Source: Paenibacillus spiritus
GTDB lineage: Bacteria > Bacillota > Bacilli > Paenibacillales > Paenibacillaceae
Length of the DNA stretch: 64,000 nucleotides
Direction: 5' to 3'
Assembly (NCBI RefSeq): GCF_008710135.1
Contig: NZ_VYKK01000022.1
Span: 186,001 to 250,000 of the forward strand
Made by a program: the position numbers and the translations under genes. Below the pieces are notes generated by a model. It was not told where the DNA came from and searched no databases. It saw nothing but the letters and a program-made list of their open reading frames with translations. Below are positions 8,785-18,689 of the stretch, piece after piece (within the stretch, counting starts at the first letter, position 1; every line of letters begins with the position of its first letter).

Positions 8785-9735
8785 ATGACGTATAAATCGC
8801 TGGAACTGAACAAGCCGCTGACCTGGGAGCTGGAGGGCCTGGAAGTAGGGGTGACTTCCAACTGCAACTTCCGCTGCGACTACTGCTGCGCGTACAACCG
8901 CAATGACGGCCAAGGATTGGCCGGGAGCGAAGTCATTCGCATCCTGGAAGAGCTGCCTCATCTGAAGCGCGTCCGTCTGTCGGGAGGCGAGGTTACGCTC
9001 CGATATCAGGATTGTCTCGAGATTGTCGCTTACTGCGCATCCCGGGGCATCCAGACCCAGCTCAACTCCAACGGCAGTCTGCTGAACGGCGAGCGGATCG
9101 AACAGCTGGCGCAGGCCGGTCTGACGACCATTCACATTTCATTTAATTTCACGACAGCGGAGAAATTCTCGGACTACTATGGCATTCATCCTTCCGTCTA
9201 CCGCAAAATCCGGGAAAATATCGCACTGTTCGCGAAGACTTCCGTCGATACGGTGCTTGAGACGCTGCTCTTCAGCGAGACCGAGCATCATATGCGCGAG
9301 ATCAGCGACCATGTCTATGATCTGGGCGTGCGCACCCACGAAATCCAGAACAGCATTGTGATGGATCACAGCGGCTGGAGAGCGATCGCGGCCCGCGAGG
9401 CGCTGAAGGCGGCGGTGGAAGATCTGATTGCCCGCCGCAAGGAGGATATGACGCTCTATTTTACCTGCATGGACCGGTTCATGGATGCGCTCGGTTTCAC
9501 TGAACAGCCCGGCGTCTATTTCCCGCATTGCATCGAGGGCAAGAAGCAGCTGCATCTGCACGGCAACGGCGATATTCTGATCTCCGAGCTGTGCCATCCC
9601 GTAATTATCGGGAACATTTACAGCGGCACTTCCCTGAAGGATATTTATCAGCCGATGCCCGAAGCATTGGCGGATTTTCTGGAACGGCAGCCCTGCCCGG
9701 CGCTGGATGCGCTGTTCCCGGCGGGTGTGAAGTAA
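8785..9735 (+). CDS. Radical SAM protein with a SPASM-like C-terminal region
   Basis: The 316-residue product has the radical SAM CX3CX2C cluster motif at Cys27, Cys31 and Cys34 (CNFRCDYC). It also has the glycine-rich SGGEVTLR SAM-binding motif and a beta-strand order typical of the MoaA/PqqE branch. Near the C-terminus, HCIEGKKQLHLHGNGDI...LCHP...IGNIYSGTSLKDIY follows the pattern of a reduced SPASM/twitch domain with few cysteines. The ATG follows AGGGGG at 11 bases, and the earlier in-frame GTG lies in a terminator. No peptide precursor or partner enzyme is adjacent, so the substrate cannot be named. Confidence 0.85.
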   Translation: MTYKSLELNKPLTWELEGLEVGVTSNCNFRCDYCCAYNRNDGQGLAGSEVIRILEELPHLKRVRLSGGEVTLRYQDCLEIVAYCASRGIQTQLNSNGSLLNGERIEQLAQAGLTTIHISFNFTTAEKFSDYYGIHPSVYRKIRENIALFAKTSVDTVLETLLFSETEHHMREISDHVYDLGVRTHEIQNSIVMDHSGWRAIAAREALKAAVEDLIARRKEDMTLYFTCMDRFMDALGFTEQPGVYFPHCIEGKKQLHLHGNGDILISELCHPVIIGNIYSGTSLKDIYQPMPEALADFLERQPCPALDALFPAGVK

Positions 9736-9796
9736 GCAGGAAGGCGCTTAACTTCCTCCTCCCGGTGTTAATGAATAATTGAGGAAGGAGAGGATC

Positions 9797-10420
9797 ATGT
9801 TGAAGAAAAAATGGTTCATCGCAAGCGCAGCCGCCGCTCTGCTGGCAACCGGTTCGGCAGGCGTGGTGGCCGGCGCCAATCTGCAGCAGATCAAGGCCTA
9901 TCTGAACAACGGCCTCCGCCTTGAGGTGGACGGCGCTCCTTACACGCTGAAGGACGGCAACGGCAAAACGTTGGCCCCGATAACGTATGAGGGCCTGACC
10001 TACCTGCCGACCCAGGCGCTGGCGCGCGCCCTGGATGTTCCGATCGCCTATGATCCGGCGGCCAAGAAGATCGAGATCGGCGAAGGGGCAGGGCAGCCCA
10101 AGCAGCGGCCGCAGAATATGCCGTCGGACTTCCCGATTCCGCAGGATGCCGAGATCACTGTCTCCAGCGATACGGACGTCGGCGGAGTGCTTCAATCGAA
10201 GCTGGTCTATCTGACGCAGGAGAGTCTGGCCACAATGGGAATGGTCTACTCGGAGTATGGCCGGATCAAGGGGTTGGGCAACGCTACCCAGATGGTGACC
10301 TCAAGCAAGGTAATCGTCAAAGGCCGTCTCGGCGGCAGCAGTCCGCTGTCCGTTACAGGGGCACCCTCTGCCGAGAAGAAGGGCTATAACGAATTCACAA
10401 TCACCTACTCCGAACAATAA
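9797..10420 (+). CDS. Secreted protein with a copper amine oxidase-like stalk domain
   Basis: The 207-residue exoprotein has a clear signal peptide (MLKKKWFIASAAAALLATG). An N-terminal stalk domain at about 30-95 (LEVDGAPYTLKDGNGKTL, YLPTQALARAL) is followed by a proline-rich spacer and a domain of about 95 residues of unknown role. The start follows AAGGAGAGGATC; an in-frame codon 6 residues earlier overlaps that ribosome site and is less likely. No catalytic motif is seen. It is the third stalk protein within 6 kb. A strong terminator follows. Confidence 0.8.
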   Translation: MLKKKWFIASAAAALLATGSAGVVAGANLQQIKAYLNNGLRLEVDGAPYTLKDGNGKTLAPITYEGLTYLPTQALARALDVPIAYDPAAKKIEIGEGAGQPKQRPQNMPSDFPIPQDAEITVSSDTDVGGVLQSKLVYLTQESLATMGMVYSEYGRIKGLGNATQMVTSSKVIVKGRLGGSSPLSVTGAPSAEKKGYNEFTITYSEQ

Positions 10421-10465
10421 AGCGCATTTGCGCAATACACGTCCACTGAAACCCGGGACGTTAGA

Positions 10466-10498
10466 ACCCCTTTGGCAGCTGCCAAGGGGTTTTTTTGA
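10466..10498 (+). terminator. Terminator after the stalk-domain gene
   Basis: Stem CCCCTTTGGCAG/CTGCCAAGGGG with a one-base bulge, flanked by A and T, runs into seven T. Confidence 0.88.
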
Positions 10499-10561
10499 TG
10501 TTCGGGCTTTTTTCGCCGGGCGAACGGGGAGAAGAAAGCAGAGAAAGAGTGTCGAAATATG

Positions 10562-10589
10562 TAACTTGTGTACAATTAATCTCCGATAA
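10562..10589 (+). promoter_or_regulatory. Possible sigma-D (motility) promoter of the chemoreceptor gene
   Basis: CCGATAA at 10583-10589 matches the sigma-D -10 element. TAAC at 10562-10565 is an imperfect -35 with a 17-base spacer against the usual 15. Chemoreceptor genes are classic sigma-D targets. The same CCGATAAA also pairs with TTTATCGG at 10607-10614, just before the ribosome site. Confidence 0.4.
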
Positions 10590-10630
10590 AGAGGCATGAG
10601 CCAAATTTATCGGAAGAAGGTGCGAAGCCA

Positions 10631-12664
10631 ATGTCAATTCGCCTGAAAATTTCAATGATTATGATCGCCTTAACTACACTATGTATCGCCGTTATGGGGG
10701 GATTTACCTATTTCAAATCCTCGGATGTGCTGACCGGTATGTCGGAGGAAGCCATGTTGAGCCTCGCATCCAGCAAATCGGAGACGATTGCCGCTATGAT
10801 TGACAAGGAGCAGCGCAGCGTTGAGATGCTTGCCGAGCAGCAGGAGATTCGCGATTTGCTGGCCGAAGACGGGAAAGGCCGGCTTGAGAGCTCCAAAGAT
10901 CTCCAGAACCGGGTGAATGCCAAGCTGACGACCTTCACGAAGCAGGCGGGGAACTGGGAACATGCCGTGGTCATGGGGATGGACGGCCAGGCGATTGCCG
11001 ACAGCGATATCAAGACCGTCGGCAAGGACTTCAGCGACCGGGCCTATTTCAAGACCGCCATGTCCACCGGCGCTCCCGTGGTCAGCGAGACGCTGAAATC
11101 CAAGGCGACCGGCGCTTATATCGTTGTATTCGCGCAGCCGGTCCAGGCGGACGGGAAGACCATCGGTCTGGTCGTCTCGGCCGTCTACGCCAACAGCCTG
11201 ATTACTTATTTGAAGGATACCGGAATAGCGGGCGCGGAGTCCAGCTATGCGTATCTGGTGGATGAGAAGGGCGTCATGCTCTACCATCCGGTTGCGGAGA
11301 AGATCGGGCAGCCGGTGGAGAACAGCCGTATCAAAGCCGTTGTCGACCGGGTCATGAAGGGTGAAATGCCGAAGAACGCCGTGGTTCAATATTCGTTCGA
11401 AGGCGATTTGAAGAAGGCGGCCTATACCGTTCTGCCCGAGACGCACTGGACGCTGGTGCTCTCTGCGGATGTGGGCGAGATCGTACAGCCGGTCAGCGAG
11501 ATGACCCGGTTCCTCGCTCTCTTGGGGGCAGGCTGCCTGGTTCTGTCGCTGCTGGCCGGACTCTTCTCGGCGAACCGGATCGCCGCTCCGATTCAGAAGC
11601 TGACCCGGCTCATGAACAAGACGGCCGAGCTGGATCTGCGGGACGAGCCTGCTTATGAATCCATGCGAGGACTTAAGGACGAGACAGGAGCCATCGCCCG
11701 GTCCATCTTCGAGACGCGCGAGGTTCTTCGGACTACGGTAAGCCGGCTTGCCGATATCTCGGGCAGCGTGCTGGACAATGCGGGCAAGCTGGAGCAAGTG
11801 GCGCTGGAGATCCGGGAAGACTCCCATGACAACGGAGCGACGACGCAGCAGCTGTCGGCCGGCATGGAAGAGACAGCGGCATCGGCAGAGGAAATGACGG
11901 CCGCGATCCACGAGATCGGCGGCAATGTCCAGCAGATTTCCGGCCAGGCGAGAGAAGGAGCCGCCCTGTCGGCGGATATCCGGGACCGCGCCGAGCATCT
12001 TCGCCTGGAAGCGCAGGCATCGGCGGATAACGCATCCGCCCTGTACGATTCCGTCCGCAGCAATCTGGAGCATGCCATCGCCGAATCGGAGGCGATCCGC
12101 AAGATTCATACGCTGGCGGACACGATTCTGGCCATTACAGCCCAGACGAATCTGCTGTCGCTGAACGCGGCGATCGAGGCCGCGCGGGCCGGGGATGCCG
12201 GCAAAGGCTTTGCGGTCGTTGCAGGCGAGATCCGCAAGCTGGCCGACCGGTCCTCGGCGACGGCGGCGGGCATCCAGGAAGTCGTCCACAATGTCTATTC
12301 GTCGGTCGAACAGATGAAGGGCGGCTCCGAGAATCTGCTCGGATTTATGGACGCCCAGGTGCTGCCGGACTATCAGCGGCTGGTCGGAGTCGGGGAGCGC
12401 TACAGCGAGGATGCGGCCACCATCAGTCGGCTGATGGAACGCTTCGAGACCGAAGCCGATCATTTGAACGACACGGTCTCGGCAATTACAATCGCTGTCA
12501 GCGAAGTGGCGGCAACGGTAGGCGAGAGCGCGGCGGGCGTGCAGGATATCGCGGAGAAGACGTCGGATATCGTCGAGAAGACCCTCCAGGAAGCGGACAT
12601 GGCCGATCAGAATATGCGGAGCGCGAGAGAACTGGAAGAGCTGGTGGAGAAGTTCAAGATCTAG
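10631..12664 (+). CDS. Methyl-accepting chemotaxis protein (dCache-type sensor)
   Basis: The 677-residue transmembrane chemoreceptor has a first membrane segment at about 7-27 and a periplasm-side dCache-like sensor of about 265 residues with [16 protein letters not shown] and [14 protein letters not shown] second membrane segment lies near 295-317, then a HAMP domain and a long signalling helix hairpin whose tip contains [18 protein letters not shown]. It would couple ligand binding to CheA/CheW. No CheB/CheR tether pentapeptide is visible at the C-terminus (VEKFKI). The stop codon overlaps that of the convergent LysE gene by 4 bp. AGAAGGTG lies before the ATG. Confidence 0.93.
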   Translation: MSIRLKISMIMIALTTLCIAVMGGFTYFKSSDVLTGMSEEAMLSLASSKSETIAAMIDKEQRSVEMLAEQQEIRDLLAEDGKGRLESSKDLQNRVNAKLTTFTKQAGNWEHAVVMGMDGQAIADSDIKTVGKDFSDRAYFKTAMSTGAPVVSETLKSKATGAYIVVFAQPVQADGKTIGLVVSAVYANSLITYLKDTGIAGAESSYAYLVDEKGVMLYHPVAEKIGQPVENSRIKAVVDRVMKGEMPKNAVVQYSFEGDLKKAAYTVLPETHWTLVLSADVGEIVQPVSEMTRFLALLGAGCLVLSLLAGLFSANRIAAPIQKLTRLMNKTAELDLRDEPAYESMRGLKDETGAIARSIFETREVLRTTVSRLADISGSVLDNAGKLEQVALEIREDSHDNGATTQQLSAGMEETAASAEEMTAAIHEIGGNVQQISGQAREGAALSADIRDRAEHLRLEAQASADNASALYDSVRSNLEHAIAESEAIRKIHTLADTILAITAQTNLLSLNAAIEAARAGDAGKGFAVVAGEIRKLADRSSATAAGIQEVVHNVYSSVEQMKGGSENLLGFMDAQVLPDYQRLVGVGERYSEDAATISRLMERFETEADHLNDTVSAITIAVSEVAATVGESAAGVQDIAEKTSDIVEKTLQEADMADQNMRSARELEELVEKFKI

Positions 12665-13302
12665 AGACGGTTCAGCGAAGCCAAGAGGGTCCAGGCGGCG
12701 AGCAGCAGGAGCAATAGGGAGGAGACGGCGCTCAGACGCCGGAGAACCGAGCCGGTGAGCCGCCGCCGGACCTGATGCAGCAGCAGACAGAGGAAACTCC
12801 ACCACAGTAGCGAACCGGCGAAGACACCGGCGGCGGGCAGCAGCGGAGAGCTTGCTTCGGAGCCGAGAGCCGCGGACAGGGACAGGAAGGCGATCAGAGT
12901 CTGCGGATTGGACAAGGTTAAGGCAAAAGCGCTGAACAGCGCCGCGGCGGGGCTTATCCTGCGCTGCGGCATCCGGCCGGGCGCGGATTGCCCGGCTCTT
13001 CGGCTCGCCTGGAGGCTTCTCCAGGCAAGCGCGGCCACAGCCGCGGCTCCGGCTGCGCGCAGCATGGCGGCGGCCGGACGGGCCGCCGCCTCCGCCAAGA
13101 TGCGGATGCCGGCTGCCGCAGCCAGCGCGTAGAGTCCGTCGGCTGCGGCAATGCCGCAGCCCGTGGCCAGTCCGGCAGCCAGGCCGCGGGTAAGCGTACG
13201 GTTCATCACCAGCAGCGAGACCGGTCCCACCGGAGCGGCAACCAGCAGACCGAAGATCAGGCTGCCGGATAGAACCCCGATTCCGGATAGAACTCCGATC
13301 AT
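12661..13302 (-). CDS. LysE-family amino acid exporter
   Basis: The 213-residue inner-membrane protein has six hydrophobic segments and the LysE/RhtB start pattern ([26 protein letters not shown]), with [13 protein letters not shown] in the fourth segment. Members export basic or neutral amino acids or homoserine lactones; the substrate cannot be read from sequence. Its start overlaps the stop of the upstream Lrp-type gene by 4 bp, so regulator and exporter form one unit. This is the usual arrangement for amino-acid-responsive control. Confidence 0.88.
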   Translation of the reverse strand: MIGVLSGIGVLSGSLIFGLLVAAPVGPVSLLVMNRTLTRGLAAGLATGCGIAAADGLYALAAAAGIRILAEAAARPAAAMLRAAGAAAVAALAWRSLQASRRAGQSAPGRMPQRRISPAAALFSAFALTLSNPQTLIAFLSLSAALGSEASSPLLPAAGVFAGSLLWWSFLCLLLHQVRRRLTGSVLRRLSAVSSLLLLLLAAWTLLASLNRL

Positions 13303-13769
13303 GATGCGGAAGTTCCGGCCGCTGGAAGCGGAATATTGGGGGTCTCTTTGACGGTTCCCAGAATGATGGTCGTCCGGGTTCGGATGATTCCCGGCAGGCT
13401 CTTGATTTCTTCGCTGATGATCCGTTCCAGATCGCGGGTGTCCCGGCAGCGGACTTTAAGCAGGTAATCGTCGTCGCCTGCGGTATGATGGCACTCCTGA
13501 ATTTCGGCCGTTTCCCGGACATAGTCCAGGAAGCTCTGCCGGTGTTCGGGCCGCTCCAGGGACACGGCGATCAGCGCCGCCAGCGGGCAGCCTGCCCGGT
13601 CAGGGTCGATTTGGGCGCAGTAGCCCCGGATCACGCCCTGCTCCTCCAGACGCCGGACCCGTTCAGCAGCAGCGGGAGGAGACAGGCCCAGACCGGCAGC
13701 GAGTTCGGACCACGTCATGCGGCCCTGCTTCATCAGGATCTGAAGAATTCTTAAATCGGTAGCGTCCAT
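13299..13769 (-). CDS. Lrp/AsnC-family transcriptional regulator
   Basis: The 156-residue product has an N-terminal winged HTH (DATDLRILQILMKQGRMTW, LGLSPPAAAERVRRLEEQG) and a C-terminal RAM ligand-binding domain (ECHHTAGDDDYLLKVRCRD, TIILGTVKE). AAGGAGGC precedes the ATG. It probably senses an amino acid and controls itself and the coupled LysE exporter. A near-perfect inverted repeat about 80 bases upstream (13852-13874) is a plausible operator. Confidence 0.92.
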   Translation of the reverse strand: MDATDLRILQILMKQGRMTWSELAAGLGLSPPAAAERVRRLEEQGVIRGYCAQIDPDRAGCPLAALIAVSLERPEHRQSFLDYVRETAEIQECHHTAGDDDYLLKVRCRDTRDLERIISEEIKSLPGIIRTRTTIILGTVKETPNIPLPAAGTSAS

Positions 13770-13851
13770 AAACAGCCTCCTTAGGAAGAGTCGGATTTTA
13801 TTTGTTAGTGAATATAGATCAATTCCGTTTAAAATAAAGTGATAAATATCA

Positions 13852-13874
13852 TTCAGTTCATTTTATGAACCGAA
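13852..13874. promoter_or_regulatory. Inverted repeat upstream of the Lrp-type gene, possible operator
   Basis: TTCAGTTCAT-TTT-ATGAACCGAA has 10-base arms with a single mismatch in an AT-rich stretch. Its position and symmetry suit an Lrp-family dimer site; the link is inferred. The rest of the 315-base gap up to the tRNA shows only the tRNA promoter and a second dyad. Confidence 0.45.
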
Positions 13875-14021
13875 TGTCGGTTGACGCGGGTGGTGAATGA
13901 CTCCTGTGCCAAGCCGCTAGAGCGCCGATGAAAGCGCCGGAGTTCTCAGGCTTGGGTTCAGCTTCCTTCTGCTGTCATTCCCCCTGGCGTTTCAGCCGGT
14001 ATTTATTAGAGTAATAGAAGC

Positions 14022-14050
14022 TTGCTAACTCTTTCCGCCTGTGATATATT
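14022..14050 (+). promoter_or_regulatory. Promoter of tRNA-Leu
   Basis: TTGCTA (14022-14027), a 17-base spacer and TATATT (14045-14050) form a vegetative sigma-A promoter about 35 bases before the tRNA. Confidence 0.65.
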
Positions 14051-14059
14051 CTTAATCAC

Positions 14060-14074
14060 GGTGATTTAATCACC
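14060..14074. repeat. Perfect dyad GGTGATT-T-AATCACC at the tRNA transcription start
   Basis: Perfect 7-base arms around one base lie where the transcript would begin, between the promoter and the mature tRNA. It may be part of the trimmed 5' leader; no regulator is implied. Confidence 0.4.
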
Positions 14075-14085
14075 AACCCTAATTT

Positions 14086-14170
<85 letters not shown>

Positions 14171-14176
14171 TCATAA

Positions 14177-14214
14177 AGCAAAGGCTCTTCTCAGGAAGGG
14201 CCTTTGCTTTTTTT
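14177..14214 (+). terminator. Terminator of the tRNA-Leu transcript
   Basis: Stem AGCAAAGGC/GCCTTTGCT with a 14-base loop is followed by a run of T. Confidence 0.85.
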
Positions 14215-14424
14215 GTATCAACGGAAGCAGGAAGGAATGGGAAGCAGGGCGAATGAAATAGACAAGAAAAAGACAAAATTTCCAGCTTCACTTCCAGAAT
14301 TCCGGCCTTGTTCTCCCGCCCTTCTTCCTTGCGGGGCATGCGCCCGGACGATACCTTTAAGAATGATGCCGAAGATAGAGGCTTGCGCACGACGGAATAC
14401 GAGTCGAATTAAAGGGGGATCAGC

Positions 14425-17400
14425 GTGTCCAAGATTTGGTACGAGCAGTTATATATGCGTTCATCGGTCGCTCTAGCGATCCTGTCACCCGAAGACGGCG
14501 TTATTCTGCAGGCTAATCCGGCCTTATCCCGGATGCTGCAGTGCGAAGCTGGCGAACTGGAAGGCATGCGGTACAGCGAAGCGCTGAATCTGTCCGACCT
14601 CTCCAAGCTGGAGCTGGAAGCAAGGCTGCCTCTGCCGTTCGGCAGGGAGTTGGAACCCCAGACGCTCATTCTGCAGGGAGCCCGCAGGAACGGGCTTCTC
14701 TTTCGGGCAGAGCTGAGTCTGTTCCTGGTCCCGGGGGACTCGGACCAGCCCTCCGCCGCTGTCGTGGCGGAACTGATCGACAAGACGGGAGATATCCCGC
14801 AGGCGGATCTCCGGGAAGGGCGTCTGCACTTATACCGGCTGATTACGGAGAATACGCCCGACCTGATCTCCTATTCTTCCCCGGATGGGGAGCTTCTCTA
14901 TGTTTCGCCTTCGGTAACCCGCATTCTCGGCTACCGGCCGGATGAGCTGCTGGGCCGGCATCGCTCGGAGTTCTATCATCCGAAGAGCGCTGCCGAGGTG
15001 GACGGAGAGAACCGCAGGCTTCGGGATACCGACCGTTTTACTCGTCAGGTGCGTCATAAGAACGGCCATTACTTATGGATCGAGAATTCGTTCCAGATCG
15101 TCCGCGACCGCGACGGGAATGTGGAGCGGGTGCTGACCTTTGCACGGGACATCACGGAACGCATGAAGTATGAAGAGATGCTGGCCAAAGCCCAGCGTCT
15201 GGGCCGGATGGGTTCCTGGACATGGGAGAGAGAGAAGCAGCTGCTGACGGTGTCCAGAGAGACGTATCGTCTGTTCTTCGGTGAAGAGGAGATCGGGAGC
15301 GGCGGCAATATCGCTTGTCCGCCAGAACGCCTCCTGGGAATTCTGGAACCGGAGGAGGCGGAGAACTGCCGGAAGATTATCAGCGAGAGTATGCGGGACG
15401 CCCGGGGAGGGCGTCATATGCTGAGAATCGGGACCGGTAACAGCCGAAGGTTCATCGACTGCCACTGGGAGACGGTATGCGGCGAAGACGGGAAGGTCCA
15501 GTATGTGGACGGAATTGTTCAGGATGTGACTGAGCGGCATCTGATGGAGCGGCAGATTGAGATCAGCGAGCGCAACTACCGCTTCCTGTCTGATCACTCT
15601 CTCGACATGATCTCCCGCCATGCGGCGGACGACGAAGTGACTTTTCTGTTCGTCTCGCCCATCTGCCAAGGGATGCTCGGCTATCTGCCCGAAGAGATGA
15701 TCGGCCGCTCGGCGATTTCTTTTATTCATGCGGAGGATGCCGGGCGGGTGCGGAAGCATTTGCAGTATACCCGGGAGGGCATGATCTCGGAACCGGTGCT
15801 CTTCCGTTTCCGGAGGAAGGACGGGAGCTTCCTGTGGGCCGAGACGGTGCAGAAGTATATCCGGACCGAAGAAGACGGCCAGTTGGAGGTGGTCGCCGTC
15901 ACCCGGAACGCGACCGAGCGGAAGCAGTACGAAGCCGAGCTGGAGGAGAGCCGGACGATGTACGCCTCGCTCTTCGAGCACAACCCTTCCGGAATCAGCG
16001 TCATGGACCTTTCGGGCCGGACGCTGTCGGTCAACGCCAGCCTGATTTCGCTTACCGGGTACTCCCGAAATGATCTTATGCAGTCGGGCATGGAGGAGAT
16101 TGTGGCGCTCGAAGAGCTGGAGAGAACCGAACTCCGCTTTGCCCTGGCGGCCGAAGGCCGGGCCCAGTCTTTCGAGAGCCGTGTTCTTCACCGGGACGGA
16201 CATCTGATGGACGTCAGTCTGGTGCTCGTTCCGATCCGCATGGAGGGGGAAGTTACCGGCGTCTTCAGTATGGTGAACGATATTACGGAGCATAGGCGCC
16301 ACCAGCGCCAGATCGAGAAGCTGAGCTATGAGCATGCGCTGATACTCAATTCGGTCTCCGAGGGCATCGTCGGTCTGGATACGGACGGCACCATTATCTT
16401 CATCAATCCTGCGGCCGGAACCATGCTGGGCTACGGAGAGAAGGACTGGAGCACGAACCGGCGGCTGGACACCATCCATGAAATGTGGTCCGGTGGTGAC
16501 TGGCTGGCCGGGGGTTACCCCAATCTGGCGCTGACAACGGCGGAAGATCTGATGTACGCGGAACAGGAAGGCGTCTTCTGGCGCAGAGACGGATCCAGCT
16601 TTCTGGTTCGCTATCATGTGACCCCGCTCTATGACGGTGGATACCGCAAAGGAGCCGTCGTCGTCTTCCGCGACATTACGGAAGAGAAGGAGATTGTAAG
16701 GGCGAAAGAATCGGCCGAACGGGCAGACCGCGCCAAGTCGGAGTTCCTGGCGATCATGAGCCATGAACTGCGGACGCCGATGAACGGCATTATCGGCATG
16801 GCGGATCTGCTGACGGATACGGAACTGGACGAAGATCAGCGAAGCTACACGGAGATTATTGCCCAGAGCGGACGGACGCTGCTGCACATTCTGAATGAGG
16901 TACTGGATTTCAGCAAAATCGAGGCCGGCATGATGACGCTGGAGCCGGGGGAGGTCAAGCTGGGGAGCCTGATTCGCAGCGTGACGGATTTGTTCCTTCC
17001 CCGAATGGCCGAGAAGCGGCTGGAGCTGCGCAGCGAGATTGATAAACGGCTGCCGCTGCTCCTTGTCACCGACGAATCGCGGCTCCGCCAGATTCTGATC
17101 AATCTGGTCGGCAATGCCGTGAAGTTCACAGAGTCGGGCACGATTACGATTACGGCCGAACGGGAAGCTCTGATTCCCGAAGGCGGGCTGATTGTCCGTT
17201 TTACCGTCACCGATACGGGCATCGGGATTCCGCTTAACAGGCAGAAGGAACTGTTCCAGTCCTTCTCCCAGCTCCATCCTTCCATTAACCGCAAATACGG
17301 AGGCACCGGCCTTGGGCTCGCCATCAGTAAGAAGCTTGCCGAGCTGCTGGGCGGGACGATCGGTGTGGACAGCCGGGAAGGCAAGGGTTCGTCGTTCTAC

Positions 17401-17925
17401 TTCACGATCGAGGCGGGGGTGTCTGCACCTGAAGAGCAGGAGAACGCCGAGGCTGTCCAGGCGCGGACAGATGCCGAAGCGGCCGCGGGAGAAGCCGCAG
17501 TCCGGGAGTCGGCCGCCGCGGTATGGACGGAGGACAAGTCGGGCCGCTTCGGACCGCTCTCGATTCTGGTAGCCGAAGATCATCCGGCCAACCGTCAGCT
17601 GATGCGGGCGTACCTCAACCGGCGCGGGTATGAAGCGGTGGTGGTGGAGAACGGCCGCCTGGCGGTCGAAGCCGTGAACGAAGGCGATTTTGATCTGGTG
17701 TTCATGGATATTCAAATGCCGGTTATGGACGGGCTCGAAGCGACGCTGGAGATTCGCCGCCGGCATCCCGAAAGGCCGGTAATCGTAGCCGTGACGGCGT
17801 TTGCCCGGAAAGATGACCGCGATATGTGTCTGCGGACCGGCATGCAGGACTTCATTTCGAAGCCGGTTCGGGTGGAGGAGTTGGACCGGGTGCTTAAGGA
17901 GCATGCCGGGAAGAGACCGGTCTGA
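14425..17925 (+). CDS. Multi-PAS hybrid sensor histidine kinase with C-terminal receiver domain
   Basis: The 1166-residue cytoplasmic kinase has a GTG start 4 bases after GGGGGATC-type Shine-Dalgarno sequence. Six PAS domains can be traced at about 5-110, 145-250, 255-370, 385-495, 512-625 and 640-755, several with PAC tails ending in ARDITER, NDITEHR or [10 protein letters not shown] HisKA domain follows with phospho-acceptor His780 in [11 protein letters not shown], then an HATPase_c domain ([37 protein letters not shown]). After an Ala/Glu-rich linker comes a receiver with phospho-acceptor Asp1095 in [11 protein letters not shown]. No membrane segment is seen. No response regulator lies beside it, so its output partner is unknown. 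Confidence 0.94.
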   Translation: MSKIWYEQLYMRSSVALAILSPEDGVILQANPALSRMLQCEAGELEGMRYSEALNLSDLSKLELEARLPLPFGRELEPQTLILQGARRNGLLFRAELSLFLVPGDSDQPSAAVVAELIDKTGDIPQADLREGRLHLYRLITENTPDLISYSSPDGELLYVSPSVTRILGYRPDELLGRHRSEFYHPKSAAEVDGENRRLRDTDRFTRQVRHKNGHYLWIENSFQIVRDRDGNVERVLTFARDITERMKYEEMLAKAQRLGRMGSWTWEREKQLLTVSRETYRLFFGEEEIGSGGNIACPPERLLGILEPEEAENCRKIISESMRDARGGRHMLRIGTGNSRRFIDCHWETVCGEDGKVQYVDGIVQDVTERHLMERQIEISERNYRFLSDHSLDMISRHAADDEVTFLFVSPICQGMLGYLPEEMIGRSAISFIHAEDAGRVRKHLQYTREGMISEPVLFRFRRKDGSFLWAETVQKYIRTEEDGQLEVVAVTRNATERKQYEAELEESRTMYASLFEHNPSGISVMDLSGRTLSVNASLISLTGYSRNDLMQSGMEEIVALEELERTELRFALAAEGRAQSFESRVLHRDGHLMDVSLVLVPIRMEGEVTGVFSMVNDITEHRRHQRQIEKLSYEHALILNSVSEGIVGLDTDGTIIFINPAAGTMLGYGEKDWSTNRRLDTIHEMWSGGDWLAGGYPNLALTTAEDLMYAEQEGVFWRRDGSSFLVRYHVTPLYDGGYRKGAVVVFRDITEEKEIVRAKESAERADRAKSEFLAIMSHELRTPMNGIIGMADLLTDTELDEDQRSYTEIIAQSGRTLLHILNEVLDFSKIEAGMMTLEPGEVKLGSLIRSVTDLFLPRMAEKRLELRSEIDKRLPLLLVTDESRLRQILINLVGNAVKFTESGTITITAEREALIPEGGLIVRFTVTDTGIGIPLNRQKELFQSFSQLHPSINRKYGGTGLGLAISKKLAELLGGTIGVDSREGKGSSFYFTIEAGVSAPEEQENAEAVQARTDAEAAAGEAAVRESAAAVWTEDKSGRFGPLSILVAEDHPANRQLMRAYLNRRGYEAVVVENGRLAVEAVNEGDFDLVFMDIQMPVMDGLEATLEIRRRHPERPVIVAVTAFARKDDRDMCLRTGMQDFISKPVRVEELDRVLKEHAGKRPV

Positions 17926-17971
17926 TCGCAGCAAGTCATCCGGGAGGCAGAAGCTATAAGGAGAGTGCGGC

Positions 17972-18643
17972 ATGCCCGAAGACAATCAAGAGGCGGAAGC
18001 GGCCGCTTCCTACTGGGAGCGGCGTTTTGCCGCAGAAGGAATGATTTGGGGAGGAGCTCCCAGTCCAACGGCCGCGCATGCGTCGGCGTTGTTTCGCTCA
18101 GAAGGAGTACGGACGGTGTGGGTGCCGGGAGCGGGGTACGGACGGAACACGAAGGCGCTCTCGGAGGAGTTTCAGGTATCCGGCACAGAGATCAGCGCGT
18201 CGGCGGTCGAACTCGCCCGGGATTGGGACCCGCGGAGCGATATCCGTCAAGGTTCCATCCTGGAACCGCAGGAGGGTGAACGGGAAGTGGACGGCGTCTT
18301 CTGCTATGATGTCATTCATCTGTTTCTGGCCGGGGACCGCGGCCGGCTGGCCCGGCAGATCAGACGGAGGCTCCGGCCGGGCGGAGTGCTCTATCTCACC
18401 TGCTTTTCCGATGAGGATGTGAATTGCGGGCGCGGCGAGCAGCGGGAGCCGGGGACTTTTGTCTACAAACCGGGCAAGACGGCCCATTTCTTCGCCTTCG
18501 GAGAGCTTCAGGAGCTCTTCCCGGGTTTTGAGGTGATGGAAGAGGCTCACATTACGGAAGCCCTTCCGGGACCGGAAGGGCTTCATTCCTATCGGCTGCG
18601 CATTTGGGCGGCCAGGGCGGGAAGCCGGTCTGCTGCCGAATAG
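17972..18643 (+). CDS. Class I SAM-dependent methyltransferase
   Basis: The 223-residue product opens with YWERRFAAEGMIWG, as in TehB/thiopurine-type methyltransferases. Motif I is VWVPGAGYGRNTKAL, with Pro in place of the usual first Gly. GTEISASAVELA follows as the acidic-loop strand and DGVFCYDVIHLF as motif IV, then LRPGGVLYLTCFS. The substrate is unknown. It sits 46 bases after the hybrid kinase and may share its transcript, though a ribosome site AAGGAG precedes it. Confidence 0.82.
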   Translation: MPEDNQEAEAAASYWERRFAAEGMIWGGAPSPTAAHASALFRSEGVRTVWVPGAGYGRNTKALSEEFQVSGTEISASAVELARDWDPRSDIRQGSILEPQEGEREVDGVFCYDVIHLFLAGDRGRLARQIRRRLRPGGVLYLTCFSDEDVNCGRGEQREPGTFVYKPGKTAHFFAFGELQELFPGFEVMEEAHITEALPGPEGLHSYRLRIWAARAGSRSAAE

Positions 18644-18689
18644 AACGGAGCGGTGCCCGGGCAGGGCCGGAGAGAGGAACGGTTCCCGC

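Noticed and set aside
10679..13522. Minus-strand open frame of 947 codons across the chemoreceptor gene
   Set aside because: It is antisense to a complete MCP with all domains. Low stop frequency in G+C-rich DNA explains it, and its translation is His/Arg/Pro-rich without a recognisable fold.
14204..14476. Plus-strand frame of 90 codons between the tRNA and the hybrid kinase
   Set aside because: It begins in the tRNA terminator, lacks a ribosome site, overlaps the kinase start and has no family features.
15073..17985. Minus-strand open frame of 970 codons across the hybrid kinase
   Set aside because: Shadow of the kinase gene; no ribosome site, no family resemblance.
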